Source: Rhynchopus sp. YZ270_cl-10 (lineage: Eukaryota > Euglenozoa > Diplonemea > Diplonemida > Diplonemidae). From it: a DNA stretch of 64,000 bases. Below are positions 1 to 10,476 of this stretch, in pieces. The stretch covers positions 1,240,001 through 1,304,000 of the forward strand of contig OZ037874.1 in the NCBI GenBank assembly GCA_964035575.1, in the 5' to 3' direction. The first letter of the stretch is position 1; each line of letters starts with the position of its first letter. Position numbers and translations under genes: made by a program. Below the pieces are notes generated by a model that made no database searches, was not told where the DNA came from, and saw only the letters and a list, made by a program, of their open reading frames with translations.

Positions 1-2703
1 CTGCTGTTATTCTCATCACAGAGCGTGAATTGGCGTATGAGTGGGGTGCTTCCAGCCTTGCTGTACACACATTGCTTAACATGCCGTTCGCGCATCTGCA
101 GAGAGCGAATTTGCCAGACCACTTTGATTGGTCGCATATCGGGGATGAAGTGAGCTTTGCGCTGAACAGCTTCTCCCAGGTCGCGGAGGTGCAGTTTTAT
201 TACGAAAAATTGGTGTCGATTGATAACACTTCTGCGGTGGAGATCCAGAGCGTCGATGTGTTTGGCTCCCAGCTTGCGGCGACAGAGTGTACAGACTGCC
301 CTGCGGGCACCTTCTCGTCTTCGAAGGATTCGCTTCCATCAGGGTGCACGCGTTGTCCCGAAGGGTACTTCTCCTCCGCAGGCGCCGCAGCGTGCGAACG
401 CTGTGCACACGGTGTCGCAACACCAGACCGCACCGACTGCATCAACGCAGACTGCTCCGGTGATCTGGACTACAAAATGGCGGTCGGAGAATGCCACACG
501 ATCAGGGTAGAGAGCTGCGAAGGAGTAGAAGCATGTGAATGCCAGATCTTCGATTTGTGTAAGAAGTACCGTAGAACGGTGTCATTTTCGTCGGTATGAT
601 GTTTTAAATGCCGCTATTTCCCCCCGAAAAATATGCAACTTTTTTGTTAAAATCACATCCTTTTCACACACCCCCCCAGTTTTTGGACCCTACCCTTTTT
701 TATTTTACAATAAAAGCTCCTCCCTCTCAGGGCAACTGTTTTCTTTTTTCCAGCGTTTTTTGGTGACGTTTTCCCTGAAAAATACCATTTAATTTCATCA
801 ACTCAACTCAACCCCCTTCTTACAGCCCTGCGACCCCTTCATGAACCTGACCACCAGCCCTGCCTCACAGCTCATCCCCTGCTCCAGCTGTCCACGTGGT
901 GAGTACCGCCACTCTGTTGAGAAATGTACCTCATGCGCCGTAGGGTCTCGCTCCGTCCCTCTTGGCAACAGCGGTGCAGTCGTATCCCACGAGACGGGGT
1001 GTGCCCCTTGTCCACATGGCGTGCTTCCTGCTGCAGAGTACCCTGCTGATCGTGAGTGGGTCGCCGGAACCGATGGGGCACTGTGCTTTTCGAGGGACGC
1101 ATGCCCCTGGCAGAAACGGTGCCACCACGGGTCTGACGCAACCTGCTTCGTTGCCACCTTTGCTGATGGGGGCAACTCGAGCAGTGCGGTGTCTCTCTTG
1201 GCGGGGGATGGGCTGCACTCTGTTTCGCAGGCGACACAACAACTTGCATTTGAAACCATTTTCTTGCCACATCTAGGTACCGCATCCTTCGCCTTCTCTG
1301 TCGAAGGCAGAGACAACATCGAGGCAGATGTGGTCTCCGTCCGCTTCTCCGTCTACTCTCACGAGCAAGACGCAGAAGTATATGCAGTAGAAAACATTTT
1401 GCTTTTAGGGCTAAATGGCATAGGAACGGACTCCATCATAGTAACCACACCACTCCTCTCCGGACGCAACCGGCTAACCTGGGAGTACACAAAAAAGGCA
1501 AAAACCGCGACCGATGTACTGTTTTCCTTAAAGAGTTTGAATCTCATTGGAGTGGCGGATGGAGGTTCTGATGTTTGCCTTGAAAAATGCCCGCCCGGGG
1601 CGGAGTGTAGTTCTGACTCTCACCCCGCACCTTGCCCCCCAGGAACTGCGAGGGGTGAAGGGCAGGCGTCCTGCACTATCTGCGAGGATGGGTTTTACAG
1701 CAGTGGGTTTGGGGCGACGGAGTGCAAGGCGTGCCCGGAGTACCTCAAATCTGCGGAGGGGAGGGAGCGGTGTGTTGCAGATGGATGCAAAGTGGCGCTT
1801 TCTGTGAATGGTACGGCAGTAGAGTATTCCTTGGTTCTAGGGAACACCAGCGATTTTATGGCGATCAACGAGGATGCTCAGAGCGACGGCGCACCAGGAA
1901 GCAAAAGAAAGGTGACCCAAAAGGTCAGCCTCTGCCCGAAGGAGTGGCAGCAGTACGCTGTCCTCAAGGCCTCTGATGAAGCTGTCACGCACACGATTGG
2001 CAGAACACTTACTGTTGTCCCAGCGCAGACCTTAGCGGGGTTGGCCTTACACCTCTCCGATGGCGATGCCTGCGTCTCCAACGGGGTCTCTGGGACATGG
2101 TCCGCAGAAATCTCTCTACTCTGTGGGATAGGCAACACTGCAGGGAGCTTGACCGAAAAAGGGTCGTCAAAATGTGTAAAACGGTACACCCTAGCGACGC
2201 CTAATGCGTGCATGAAGTGCAAAGACAATATGTGGGAGACTGTGTCCGAAAGGGAGTGCATCAATGGGTTTGTTGCAACGCGGTTTGTGCAGAGAGTGCC
2301 CTGTTATGGAACGCCGCCTCCAGCTGTGAAGAGGGCGTGCACAGCGAACAGCACCTCTGTGGATGGGGTGGACACTCCAGAAGGAAGCAAGCAGACGAAC
2401 AACCTGGTCACAACGATTGTGGTTGCAACGGTCGTGCCATTGGCGATCCTCTGCGCATTGGGGTACGTGCTGATGAAAAGGACAAAGGCTCTGGAGATCC
2501 GTTACAAAGCGTTGACTGGGTCGCGGAACAGGAGTGAGCTGCAAAGACAGATGGAGGCAGTTGACGTTGATGACACACTGCAGTCGCCTGCGAAAGGTGG
2601 GCACGATGTGGCGGATGGTATGCAAATGGATAGGGATCTCATTCAGAGACTTTGCGGCGTAATTTTTAGATACAGTATGGCCGGAAACTTGGCAACCAAA
2701 TAA
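1..2703 (+). CDS. Cysteine-rich type I membrane protein, ELAPOR/MRH-like (5' partial, two exons)
   Basis: The frame is open at base 1, so the N-terminus lies outside the window. Exon 1 is 1-593 and exon 2 is 826-2703. The visible lumenal part has repeated CxxC(P)xG modules of the GCC2_GCC3/TNFR-like kind (about 285-420, 880-1030 and 1585-1760). A jelly-roll-like stretch ends in a G-R-N-x-L-T-W-E-Y segment (about 1465-1495). A region near 2035-2340 resembles a mannose-6-phosphate-receptor homology domain, with paired cysteines and GDAC, ISLLCG and TPNAC segments. One transmembrane helix (about 2400-2470, VVATVVPLAILCALGYVL) is followed by KRTK and a short cytosolic tail. This order matches ELAPOR1/EIG121 proteins of the late secretory and endosomal system; that family call is inference from pattern. 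The last ten codons and the stop lie inside a MITE (2671-2769). No enzymatic motif is visible. Confidence 0.65.
594..825 (+). other. Spliceosomal intron of the ELAPOR-like gene
   Basis: The donor is GTATGA after a TCG codon, and the acceptor is a pyrimidine stretch ending in TTACAG at 825. Removing these 232 bases joins the two frames exactly (…FSS then PCDPFMNLT…) and keeps the cysteine-rich pattern. A stronger-looking donor, GTAAGA at 559, would leave the downstream frame wrong, so 594 was chosen. The intron is T-rich, unlike the flanking exons. Confidence 0.75.
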
Positions 2704-2769
2704 TATTGGCGGATTTTGGGGGGTTTCTTGTATTTTGGCGACTTTTTTTGGTAATATTGTCCAACTGTA
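2671..2769 (+). mobile_element. 99-bp mariner-type MITE, family Y copy 1
   Basis: The ends read TACAGTATGG and, on the opposite strand, TACAGTTGGAC. They are TA-flanked, as expected for Tc1/mariner-derived MITEs. A second copy at 33919-34024 shares the inner sequence CCAAATAATATTGGCGG and the T-rich right half. This copy begins inside the upstream reading frame and supplies the sequence YSMAGNLATK and the stop codon. Confidence 0.7.
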
Positions 2770-2966
2770 AAGAATTTTTGCGGTACAGTGATTTGCTTTC
2801 ATATAAAAGGTGGCAAAGCTTATGTTCAGCGATAAAAACACAGTTATCAAAAATGAAATACCCCCCCTTCTTGATTCATCCATCCGGGGAAGGGGAAACG
2901 GTAACACGGCAACTGAAGAAAGCGTCTTTCATTTCCAGACGTATTGCATACTCGTACAAAATAAAA

Positions 2967-3017
2967 ATAGTGGAGTTCATCCTCGGGTGTCTACACTGAC
3001 GCAACCAAATTTTCAAA
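2967..3017 (+). repeat. M2 hairpin motif
   Basis: TAGTGGAGTTCATCC, then TCGGGTGTCTACACT, then an ACC-AAATTTTC-poly(A) tail. TAGTG can pair with CACTx around a loop containing CCTCGGG. Same motif as 45879-45935, 49371-49425, 53340-53395 and 32391-32451. Confidence 0.65.
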
Positions 3018-3336
3018 AAAAAAAAAAAATCCTCCCCCAAATAATACAGATGACGATGTCTTTGATGGCCTGCAATGAAGTTTGCTGTGGGAGGGAAGGA
3101 TCTCAGTTTCCGCAAATCAGGGATTTTTTTTTCCCCGCATTTTTTTTTTGTTTTTGCTTTTGCGATTGTCCCAATGGGGGGGGGAAATTTTTTGTTTCAG
3201 CGAATCTGATTTGTTTCCCCTCTTTTTTTTTTTGCATGACTTTGCCTGAGAAATAAAAGCGCAAAATTTGGTAGACGAAAGGGAAGGGGCATTCCCATAC
3301 AAATAATTTTGGGAGGAGTGTGTGTGTGTTTTTTTT

Positions 3337-3385
3337 AGGTGACTAAGCAACGAGAGCCTTAGGTTCATCTGATAAGCTTTTTCTT
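3337..3385 (+). repeat. M1 hairpin motif
   Basis: AGGTGACTAAGC, ACGAGAG-like loop, CCTTAGG, then TTCATCTGATAAGC and T/C-rich DNA. The stem here is CTAAGC against GCCTTAG with one bulge. Confidence 0.65.
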
Positions 3386-3557
3386 TTTCTTTTTCTTTTA
3401 TATTGCCCGCAAGAAAGTTGGGAACATTTTCATTGCTCCCTCCTCCAATGCTATCAATTTATTGATTCATAATATTATGTTGAAACACTTTCTTTTCTGT
3501 ATCCCGAGTAGATCGAAGTGGTATTACCGATCGCTTCTTGCCCTCAACTTACAAAAA

Positions 3558-4406
3558 TTTAACCCTTAGCCAACCAAGGCATTTTCAGGTGTGTTTTTTT
3601 GCTTTTTGGGGGTCCGGGCTCTCCAAGAGGCAAAATGTGAAGGGCAACGACTTTTTGACCGATTCTGGTCGCAATTGAAAGATTTTGAGCAGAACTTTTG
3701 ATTATTTATGTTTTGGACTTTTTTTGAAAAAAAAATATTTTGTAAAAATCCAAAATGCTTGGGAAAAAACACCCAAAAATTCGAGGAAAATAGCTCCCGC
3801 AGTCCTCTGACGAAATATGTGTGCAAAACCGGAACTCGAAAATGGCGTTATTTGAAAGATCGAGAGCAAATGACATCAATAAACAAAAAATCGGTCAGAA
3901 ATATGGAGTAGAAGTTGTATGAACAGCTTGAGAGAGGAACAAAAAAACAGTGAAAAACAGTGAAAAACCAGTGAAAACAGTCAAACCAGTCCAAAACCAG
4001 TGAAAAACAGTGAAAAGGAGGTGAAAGTCCTGTTGGTGTGAGGGTGGCTGTGATACGAATGGGAGGTCGTGCGACCCCACAATTGCTTTATTTTTGCTCA
4101 TATGTGACAAATACCATATTTTTGACATTTTTTGGGGTCTTGGTTGGGCCTTGGGCACCAACCCAAAAACCAGACAATAGCATCAACTTTCAGTGTTTGG
4201 GGGAGACAATCCCTGACGCTGCCTACCAAATATGTGATTGATTTTTTTCCCCGAAAACATGTTTTTTGGAACGTTTCGTGACAAATCTTTTCAACATAAA
4301 AAAAATCGATCAAAAAGTCCAAAATAAAATTTATTTACTGGTGTTCTTCATAAAACCCCCCAAAAAAACAACCCTTGTACGGGTTGCTGGTTGGCTAAGG
4401 GTTAAA
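3558..4406. mobile_element. TIR element T1 (non-autonomous DNA transposon)
   Basis: Perfect 19-bp inverted ends, TTTAACCCTTAGCCAACCA, at 3558-3576 and 4388-4406. The flanks are A-rich on both sides, so any target duplication (A5) is uninformative. Inside is an array of AGTGAAAAACAG / CCAGT repeats at about 3945-4025. No coding capacity is visible. Confidence 0.8.
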
Positions 4407-5189
4407 AAAAAGAAAAATGAAAATTTTTTAGTCGACTTTTTTAAAAAAATAATGACTGCAAAATTGCTTGCCCCATTTTTTTAATGGAATGAACAGTTGG
4501 AGCGCATCCTCGGGTGTCCACTAATGAGCAAACACCCTCAATCAGTCCACACTATTTAGGCTAGTTGACGGCTAGGGGTCGGTTTAGGAAGTATTGTTGT
4601 CAATTTTTCTGAGAAATCGTGTCCCAAACAACCCTCCCAAGTGTCGCTTACGTCAACTAACCTGCTAAAGCCAAGTTTTCAAAAAAAAAAAAAAAAAAAA
4701 AAAAATCGAAACTCCAAAAAAAAAACAACGCAACTAATGGTCCCTTGTGTGCACCATTGATTGGATGGGAAGCTCAGGTTCAGTAAAATATTGTATTTTG
4801 TTATGTTGCCGCTGGCGTACGTAAGGGTACTTTCAAAAATAATGCCCAGAAAAAGTTAGGCAATAACTACCATAGAAACTTTAACAAAACAAAACAAAAC
4901 AAAACCCAGAACAAGAAATAACGTAGCCTCTCGCTACTTTAACAACAACGAAACTAATTACCCCCCGCCTTTTTTCCCCTTCTTTTAATACTTATTTTAG
5001 AGCACTCTGTATTTCTGTTTTATGACACCTCATTTGACACACACCGGAACAGCTGCTCCGGAGTGATTTTTTTAATCGCAACACGTAGCCCCTTTTTTCT
5101 CCCTCTGGTGGGTTTTCAGCATGTTGCCATGCCTGACAACGGTCACCTCTGAGGCACATAGACAGATAGTGCGGACGGTTCACTGACTG
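4407..5189 (+). other. Intergenic: M2-like piece, homopolymers, minus-strand M1
   Basis: An M2-like piece at 4490-4540 and an M2 tail at 4650-4690 run into a poly(A) tract. A possible minus-strand M1 with stem GTAGC / GCTAC lies at 4920-4945. No gene seen. Confidence 0.5.
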
Positions 5190-5335
5190 GGATCCATCTC
5201 AGCAGGGGAACAACTACCGAACCGTGAAATTGAGTCCAACGCCGACGATTCTTACGGTCTTGCGATCAGCAGCTGTGGGGACGTCGTGAAGTACAGAGGC
5301 AGTGAGGTTGTTGACATCTCACACCTGTCTTGAAC
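5190..5335 (+). pseudogene. 3' remnant of a Ubl/beta-propeller gene
   Basis: About 46 codons matching the C-terminus of the family (…SAGEQLPNREIES…, then …VVDISHLS and TGA). The family's 3' flank follows, cut short and joined directly to the leader of the complete copy starting at 5468. No homology to the rest of the gene is seen upstream. It is probably what is left of an upstream tandem copy after unequal crossing-over. Confidence 0.85.
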
Positions 5336-5467
5336 GCATTTGCACAACGGAAAGGTGCCATCCTTATTTTTGCTTCCTTTTCCTGCACCTTGCCTGGGTA
5401 ACTCCATGCAAGAAGATACACCATCCCCACACACCTCTCCCCACAGAACAGAGTTACTCCCTTGAAC

Positions 5468-6565
5468 ATGGACATCACAGGACACTTCGAGTCTGCAAGC
5501 TGTGTGATAGAAGTGGACGGGAGCGACACCCTTGCACAGGTGAAGGGGAAGCTTCTTGCGGAGCTTGGCGTGCCACGTGCTCGGTATGTTGGTGTGCGGA
5601 TGAGAGGCGGTGGTGACATCGGCAACGACGATTTGCGCATCTGCGACACGGAGATGGATGAGGGATGTGCCGTTGAGCTGTACTGCACTGGTGCCAACAT
5701 CACTCCTGGGTTGCTGACACAGTTGAATGACACATACTCCCTGACACTCTCGCCGTGTGATAGGTACCTTGCAGACATGCGTGGCGATAATGGTGTGCTT
5801 ATCTTTGACACGGAAACACATGAGTGTCTGTGTCGTTTCCCTGCAGACGTGCGTTCTTCCCCATCCTTCTCGCCTTGCAGTGAGTGGATCTCATCCGTCA
5901 ACGAGGGGAAGCAGTGTGCTGAAGTTCATGACGTGAAGACAGGTGCATTGAAGCACTCCTTTGGAGGTGACGGCGATGATAGGAAGGCAACGGCATGGTC
6001 ACCATGTGGAACAAAGCTGTTGTCGTGCTGCAGGAAGGGTTTGCAGGTGTGGGACATTGCAACAGGCGTTGTTGTGCAGGAATGGAGCCACATTGTAGAT
6101 TGCGACTACGTCATGGTTGTGGTTGGAGACAAGGTGGCGATGTTTTCGAACCCTGCGAACAGCACCGGCATCACTGTCTGGGACTACACGACAGGGGTGG
6201 AGGTGTTTGTTCTCACGTGCCCTTTTGCTGTCGAATATGTGGCTCTGACACCAAACGAGCGTTTCATTGCAGCGTGTTGCACCGACTGTGTGCATGTCTG
6301 GAACATTGAAACAGGTGAATGTGTATTCGAAGACCTCTCAGAAAACTACTGGAGTGACGTTGCTGTGTCGGACGACATTGTTGCTGCCTACACTTCTGAG
6401 GTCTTGGTCTTGTGGTCCATCTCAACAGGGGAACAACTACTGAACCGTGAAATTGAGGACAACGTCGACGATTCTTTCGGTGTTGCGATTAGCAGCTGTG
6501 GTGGTGTGGTGATGTACGGAGGCCATGAGGGTGTTGAGATTCTTGACATCTCACACCTGTCTTGA
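5468..6565 (+). CDS. Ubiquitin-like domain plus seven-bladed propeller protein, copy A
   Basis: 365 residues. Residues 1-75 align with ubiquitin along their whole length (IEVDGSDTLAQVKGKL against the ubiquitin EV..DTI..VK.KI segment; RMRGGGDI against LIFAGKQL) but lack a terminal di-glycine. Residues 86-365 hold seven degenerate WD-type repeats, each ending in a d-strand signature: IFDTETHEC, VHDVKTGAL, VWDIATGVV, VWDYTTGVE, VWNIETGEC, LWSISTGEQ and a closing ILDISHLS. The start is the ATG of MDITGH, because only from there on is the frame shared by all copies. Probably a scaffold or recognition protein; no enzymatic residues are seen. Copy A lacks the MDEDTS leader region of other copies, and its leader abuts the 3' remnant upstream. 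It shares the loop SNPANS with copy D, which suggests gene conversion. Confidence 0.92.
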   Translation: MDITGHFESASCVIEVDGSDTLAQVKGKLLAELGVPRARYVGVRMRGGGDIGNDDLRICDTEMDEGCAVELYCTGANITPGLLTQLNDTYSLTLSPCDRYLADMRGDNGVLIFDTETHECLCRFPADVRSSPSFSPCSEWISSVNEGKQCAEVHDVKTGALKHSFGGDGDDRKATAWSPCGTKLLSCCRKGLQVWDIATGVVVQEWSHIVDCDYVMVVVGDKVAMFSNPANSTGITVWDYTTGVEVFVLTCPFAVEYVALTPNERFIAACCTDCVHVWNIETGECVFEDLSENYWSDVAVSDDIVAAYTSEVLVLWSISTGEQLLNREIEDNVDDSFGVAISSCGGVVMYGGHEGVEILDISHLS

Positions 6566-7428
6566 ACCCAGTTCCACAACGGAAGTTGCCATCCTCATTT
6601 TTGCTTCCCTTTCCTGCACCTTGCCTGGGTAACTCCATGCAGGAAGATACGTGATGATCGATGGATGCACATGTCTCTTGTTGTGGGAGTGTGTTTCGCA
6701 ATGGAGACCACACAGTTCTGTGGCTTTGGCACGAAGCACAACCACCTACCACGGTGTGAAGGTGGAAGTGCCTCTAACTAGCTTTGCACATGACACCACA
6801 TCTCCTTCGCACACACTGCCCACCCCTCTTCTCTCTTCCAAACTTTTAGTGACCCGAAGTCAATTCATTTTCCCCCATCAGTTCTTTCCTTCCTCAGTTT
6901 TCCTTCGCACTGCAAACCTGCAAATAACGCGAACACTTTTTGAGGAAACCACACAGTTCTGCTATGCCTTGTCGCACACACTGACCACACCTACCACCTG
7001 TGTGAGGACCTCCAACTGGGCGAGGAGATATCTTTCAACCTTCCCACAAAGAACGCTGCTGTATCAAGAAGTGTTCTCAATATTAGAAAGACAGTCTTCC
7101 AGCCCAGGCAGACCCAGTGCGGTTGTAACCCTGAAAGAGAACACCGTCTCCCTCCTCTTCGACGGCCCCCTATATTAATATTGTCTCGACATTCATCCCA
7201 CCTTCTTTCCCCAGCCCCCGGACCCTGGCACTGTATTATGTATTCATTTTGTCTCTACATTCACCCTCAGCTCGTTCCCCAGCCCAAGCGACCCTGGCTC
7301 GAATACTCAGCAGGTCTTCGCATCAAGAGCTTATCGCAGCCTGCTCGCACAATCCAAGACCACCAACCCTTGCCTTTCACAACATCCCCACACACCTCTC
7401 CCCACAGAACAGAGTTACTCCCTTGAAC
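6566..7428 (+). other. Spacer between propeller copies A and B
   Basis: Holds the family's conserved 3' flank (TGCACCTTGCCTGGGTAACT and following). Next come blocks also found after copies C, D and H, including one encoding a broken version of the small ORF at 19760-19960. Last comes a shortened upstream leader. Nothing else is seen. Confidence 0.7.
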
Positions 7429-8619
7429 ATGGACATCACAGGACACTTCGAGTCTGCAAGCTGTGTGATAGAAGTGGACGGGAGCGACACCCTTGCACAG
7501 GTGAAGGGGAAGCTTGTTGCGGAGCTTGGCGTGCCAAGTGCTCGGCATGGTGTGCGGATGAGAGGCGGTGGCGACATCGGCAACGACAACTTGCGCATCT
7601 GCGACACGGAGATGGATGAGGGATGTGCTGTTGAGCTGTACTGCACTGGTGCCAACATCACTCCTGGGTTGCTGACACAGTCGAATGACACATACAACTT
7701 CACACTGTCGCCGTGTGATAGGTACCTTGCAGAGATGCGTGGCCCTAATAGTGTGGTTATCTTTGACACGGAACCACATGAGTGTCTGTGTCGTTTCCCT
7801 GCAGAAGCAGTCTCTTCCCCATCCTTCTCACCTTGCAGTGAGTGGATCTCATCCGTCAACGAGGGGAAGCAGTGTGCTGAAGTTCATGACGTGAAGACAG
7901 GTGCATTGAAGCACTCCTTTGGAGGTGACGGCGATGAGAGAAAGACCACGGCATGGTCACCATGTGGAACAAAGCTGTTGTCGTGCTGCAGGAAGGGTTT
8001 GCAGGTGTGGGACATTGCAACAGGCGTTGTTGTGCAGGAATGGAGCCACATTGTGCATGGTGACAACGTCATGGTTGTGGCCGGGGACAAGGTGGCGATG
8101 TTTGTAAACCTTAACAGGAGTGCCTGCGTCACTGTCTGGGACTACACGACAGGGGTGGAGGTGTTTGTTCTCACGTGCCCTTCTGCTGTCGAATATGTGG
8201 CTCTGACACCAAACGAGCGTTTCATTGCAGCGTGTTGCAAGAACTGTGTGCATGTCTGGAACATTGAAACAGGTGAATGTGTATTCGAAGACCTCTCAGA
8301 AAACTACTGGCTTGATGTTGCTGTGTCCAACGACATTGTTGCTGCCTACACTTCTGAGGTCTTGGTCTTGTGGTCCATCTCAACAGGGGAACAACTACTG
8401 AACCGTGAAATAGAGCACAACGTCGTGTGTGATCTTCCTTGCGGTCTTGCGATCAGCAGCTGTGGTGGTGTCGTGATGTACGCAGGCTATGAGGGTGTTG
8501 AGATTGTTGACATCTCACACCTGTCTTGTACCCATTTCCACAACGGAAAGGTGCCATCCTTATTTTTGCTTCCCTTTCCTGCACCTTGCCTGGGTAACTC
8601 CATGCAGGAAGATACGTGA
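7429..8619 (+). CDS. Ubl/seven-bladed propeller protein, copy B (stop lost, extended)
   Basis: 396 residues: the normal Ubl and seven blades followed by a 32-residue tail. The TGA that ends other copies after DISHLS is TGT here, so the frame runs on through the conserved 3' flank to a stop at 8617-8619. Other local features are VNLNRSAC in the blade-4 loop (shared with C, G and H), VVCDLPC before the last blade, and a Pro replacing Thr in the first WD signature. The MDEDTS part of the leader is deleted. It is either a functional variant with a new tail or an early pseudogene; the rest of the frame is intact. Confidence 0.85.
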   Translation: MDITGHFESASCVIEVDGSDTLAQVKGKLVAELGVPSARHGVRMRGGGDIGNDNLRICDTEMDEGCAVELYCTGANITPGLLTQSNDTYNFTLSPCDRYLAEMRGPNSVVIFDTEPHECLCRFPAEAVSSPSFSPCSEWISSVNEGKQCAEVHDVKTGALKHSFGGDGDERKTTAWSPCGTKLLSCCRKGLQVWDIATGVVVQEWSHIVHGDNVMVVAGDKVAMFVNLNRSACVTVWDYTTGVEVFVLTCPSAVEYVALTPNERFIAACCKNCVHVWNIETGECVFEDLSENYWLDVAVSNDIVAAYTSEVLVLWSISTGEQLLNREIEHNVVCDLPCGLAISSCGGVVMYAGYEGVEIVDISHLSCTHFHNGKVPSLFLLPFPAPCLGNSMQEDT

Positions 8620-9142
8620 AGATCGATGGATTCTAGCCCAGGCAGACCTAGTGCGGTTGTAACCCTGAAAGAGAACACCGTGCTCCCTCCTCCGTTGCGG
8701 AGCCCCCCCCCTTTTTTGATTTTGTACTGAGTCTGCAATACGTCTGGAAATGAAAAACGCGTTCTTCGGTTGCCATGAGTCTTCCCGTTTTCCCCTTTCC
8801 CTCGGCACTTTTGGGGTAGTGATGTATTTTGGTATCTGTATGTGGGACCAAATCCCACAAAAAACCGGGGGGGGGGAAAAAAACTATAGAATTTCGGGAT
8901 TTTTTGCAATTTTTACCTTACCTTACAGGGCTCTCAGAGGGGTCCCGAAGGGACTCCAGAGCAACGCGACCCCACCATGAAGAGCACGGTGGTCAAGAAT
9001 CCTAAAAAACCAGTCGGGATTCCGCAAAAAGGGGTTCTTTGAGTGACTCGTGGTGTAAAAAGCTATATTTTTACACTGCACCATGAAATTTTTTCGCCTG
9101 CGGCGCCATTTTATCTTATTTTTTTTGCTCCGCAAAAAAAAA
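8620..9142 (+). other. Intergenic: propeller 3' spacer, repeat R3 and a minus-strand repeat
   Basis: R3 is at 8716-8800. A segment at about 9015-9135 is the reverse complement of 53385-53520; they share TCGCCTGCGGCGCCATTTT and TGCTCCGCAAAAA. No gene seen. Confidence 0.55.
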
Positions 9143-9307
9143 AGAAGGATTATATTTTGTGCAACCAAATATCAGCCTTTTTGTTTTCGGCTAGCCAACT
9201 CTGCAACCGATTCAGAAATCATGAGAGATGATTTCTGCAACCGATTCCAAAATCATGCGATATGATTTCTGATGTTATGCAAACGTGACCATGACATTAA
9301 AATTTCT
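9143..9307. repeat. Left boundary repeat A, copy 1
   Basis: 165 bases essentially identical to 16339-16503. It contains small inverted repeats built on GAAATCAT / ATGATTTC. Sequence similarity stops abruptly after AAAATTTCT in both copies. Confidence 0.9.
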
Positions 9308-9645
9308 ACAATTAGGAAATCATCGGTATGGTTTTCAAGGTTGTGTAAATCGCGAACGTGACACTAAAGAATCTCTGTTCACTTGATCTCTTAACGATGC
9401 TACGACTTGACGGTAGCTCGCTTCTTGAACTCTGATTCTACTTATTGTGTCCATACGGTTTTGCCCTAGGTGGTAGAGACTAGCCAACCCCCCCCCTCTC
9501 CCCTCCCATCTCCCTCAGAGAAAAAGAAAGCCTCCCCTCTTGTTTCCCGGTTGGGCTTCCCTCGCCCCGTCCTGTTCGTCCTGTTCACGCTGGTGTCTGT
9601 TTCGTCCGTCTGTTTTGTGTTATCCGCGTGCACTCTTTTGTGTGG

Positions 9646-9679
9646 CTGAATAAGCCCACGAGGCTTGGGTTCATCTTTA
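9646..9679 (+). repeat. M1-like motif in cassette 1
   Basis: AATAAGCCC, ACGA, GGCTTGGG, then TTCATCTTTA. The stem AAGCC / GGCTT is intact. Confidence 0.5.
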
Positions 9680-9816
9680 GATAGGTACTTGTGCTTTCAT
9701 CGTGCTGGCATCGTACGTGGGTCAGCGGGAGGTGTCTGCATCATTAACTTCACTTTTAGATCTTGAATTGTTTATACGTATGGCTATATACACAAGTACT
9801 CTGACCCATTCTTCTA

Positions 9817-10255
9817 CTGCTACAAATAACCACTCTTGCACTAGGTCTGCCTGAGTGAGCATCTGGTTTAGATCACTGGATGACTACTGCTACTGCTACT
9901 GCTACAATAACCACTCTTGCACTAGGTCTGCCTGAGTGAGCCTGGTTTAGATCACTGGATGACTATTGCTACCGCTACTGCTACAAATAACCACTCTTGC
10001 ACTAGGTCTGCCTGAGTGAGCATCTGGTTTAGATCACTGGATGACTACTGCTACTGCTACTGCTACAATAACCACTCTTGCACTAGGTCTGCCTGAGTGA
10101 GCCTGGTTTAGATCACCGGATGACTACTGCTACTGCTACTGCTACAATAACCACTCTTGCACTAGGTCTGCCTGAGTGAGCATCTGGTTTAGATCACTGG
10201 ACGACTACTGCTACTGCTACTGCTATAACTAACCACTCTTGCACTAGGTCTGCCT
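9817..10255. repeat. Tandem array, units of about 75-80 bp
   Basis: Five to six units, each with a CTACTGCTACTG run, then ACCACTCTTGCACTAGGTCT, GCCTGAGTGAG and GTTTAGATCACTGGATGA. Units differ by a short indel (GCATCTGG against GCCTGG), which gives two alternating types. Confidence 0.85.
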
Positions 10256-10476
10256 GGGTTTTCAGACACTTCCTCTCTGTTCGCATGACTGTCTGGGTGT
10301 TGCAGTACTGAAGTGGTGTGCCAAGGGAGCAGTCAGGCAGCATAGTGCCACCCATGTCGCAGGTGTGGAACTCAGTGTGCTCCGGCAGCATGAGATAAGC
10401 TTTTATTGTTGTTTGTGCGTTTTCTGCCTGTGTGGACGCCTTGGGAGGTAAGACTAGCTGTGTGAATTCTCATTTT

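Larger units (their letters stand above)
2704..3557 (+). other. Intergenic: MITE tail, minus-strand repeat R3, M2, M1
   Basis: No gene seen. After the MITE comes a minus-strand copy of dispersed repeat R3 (about 2880-2963; plus-strand copies at 8716-8800 and 43023-43110). It is followed by motif M2 (2967-3017), T-rich DNA and motif M1 (3337-3385). Confidence 0.6.
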
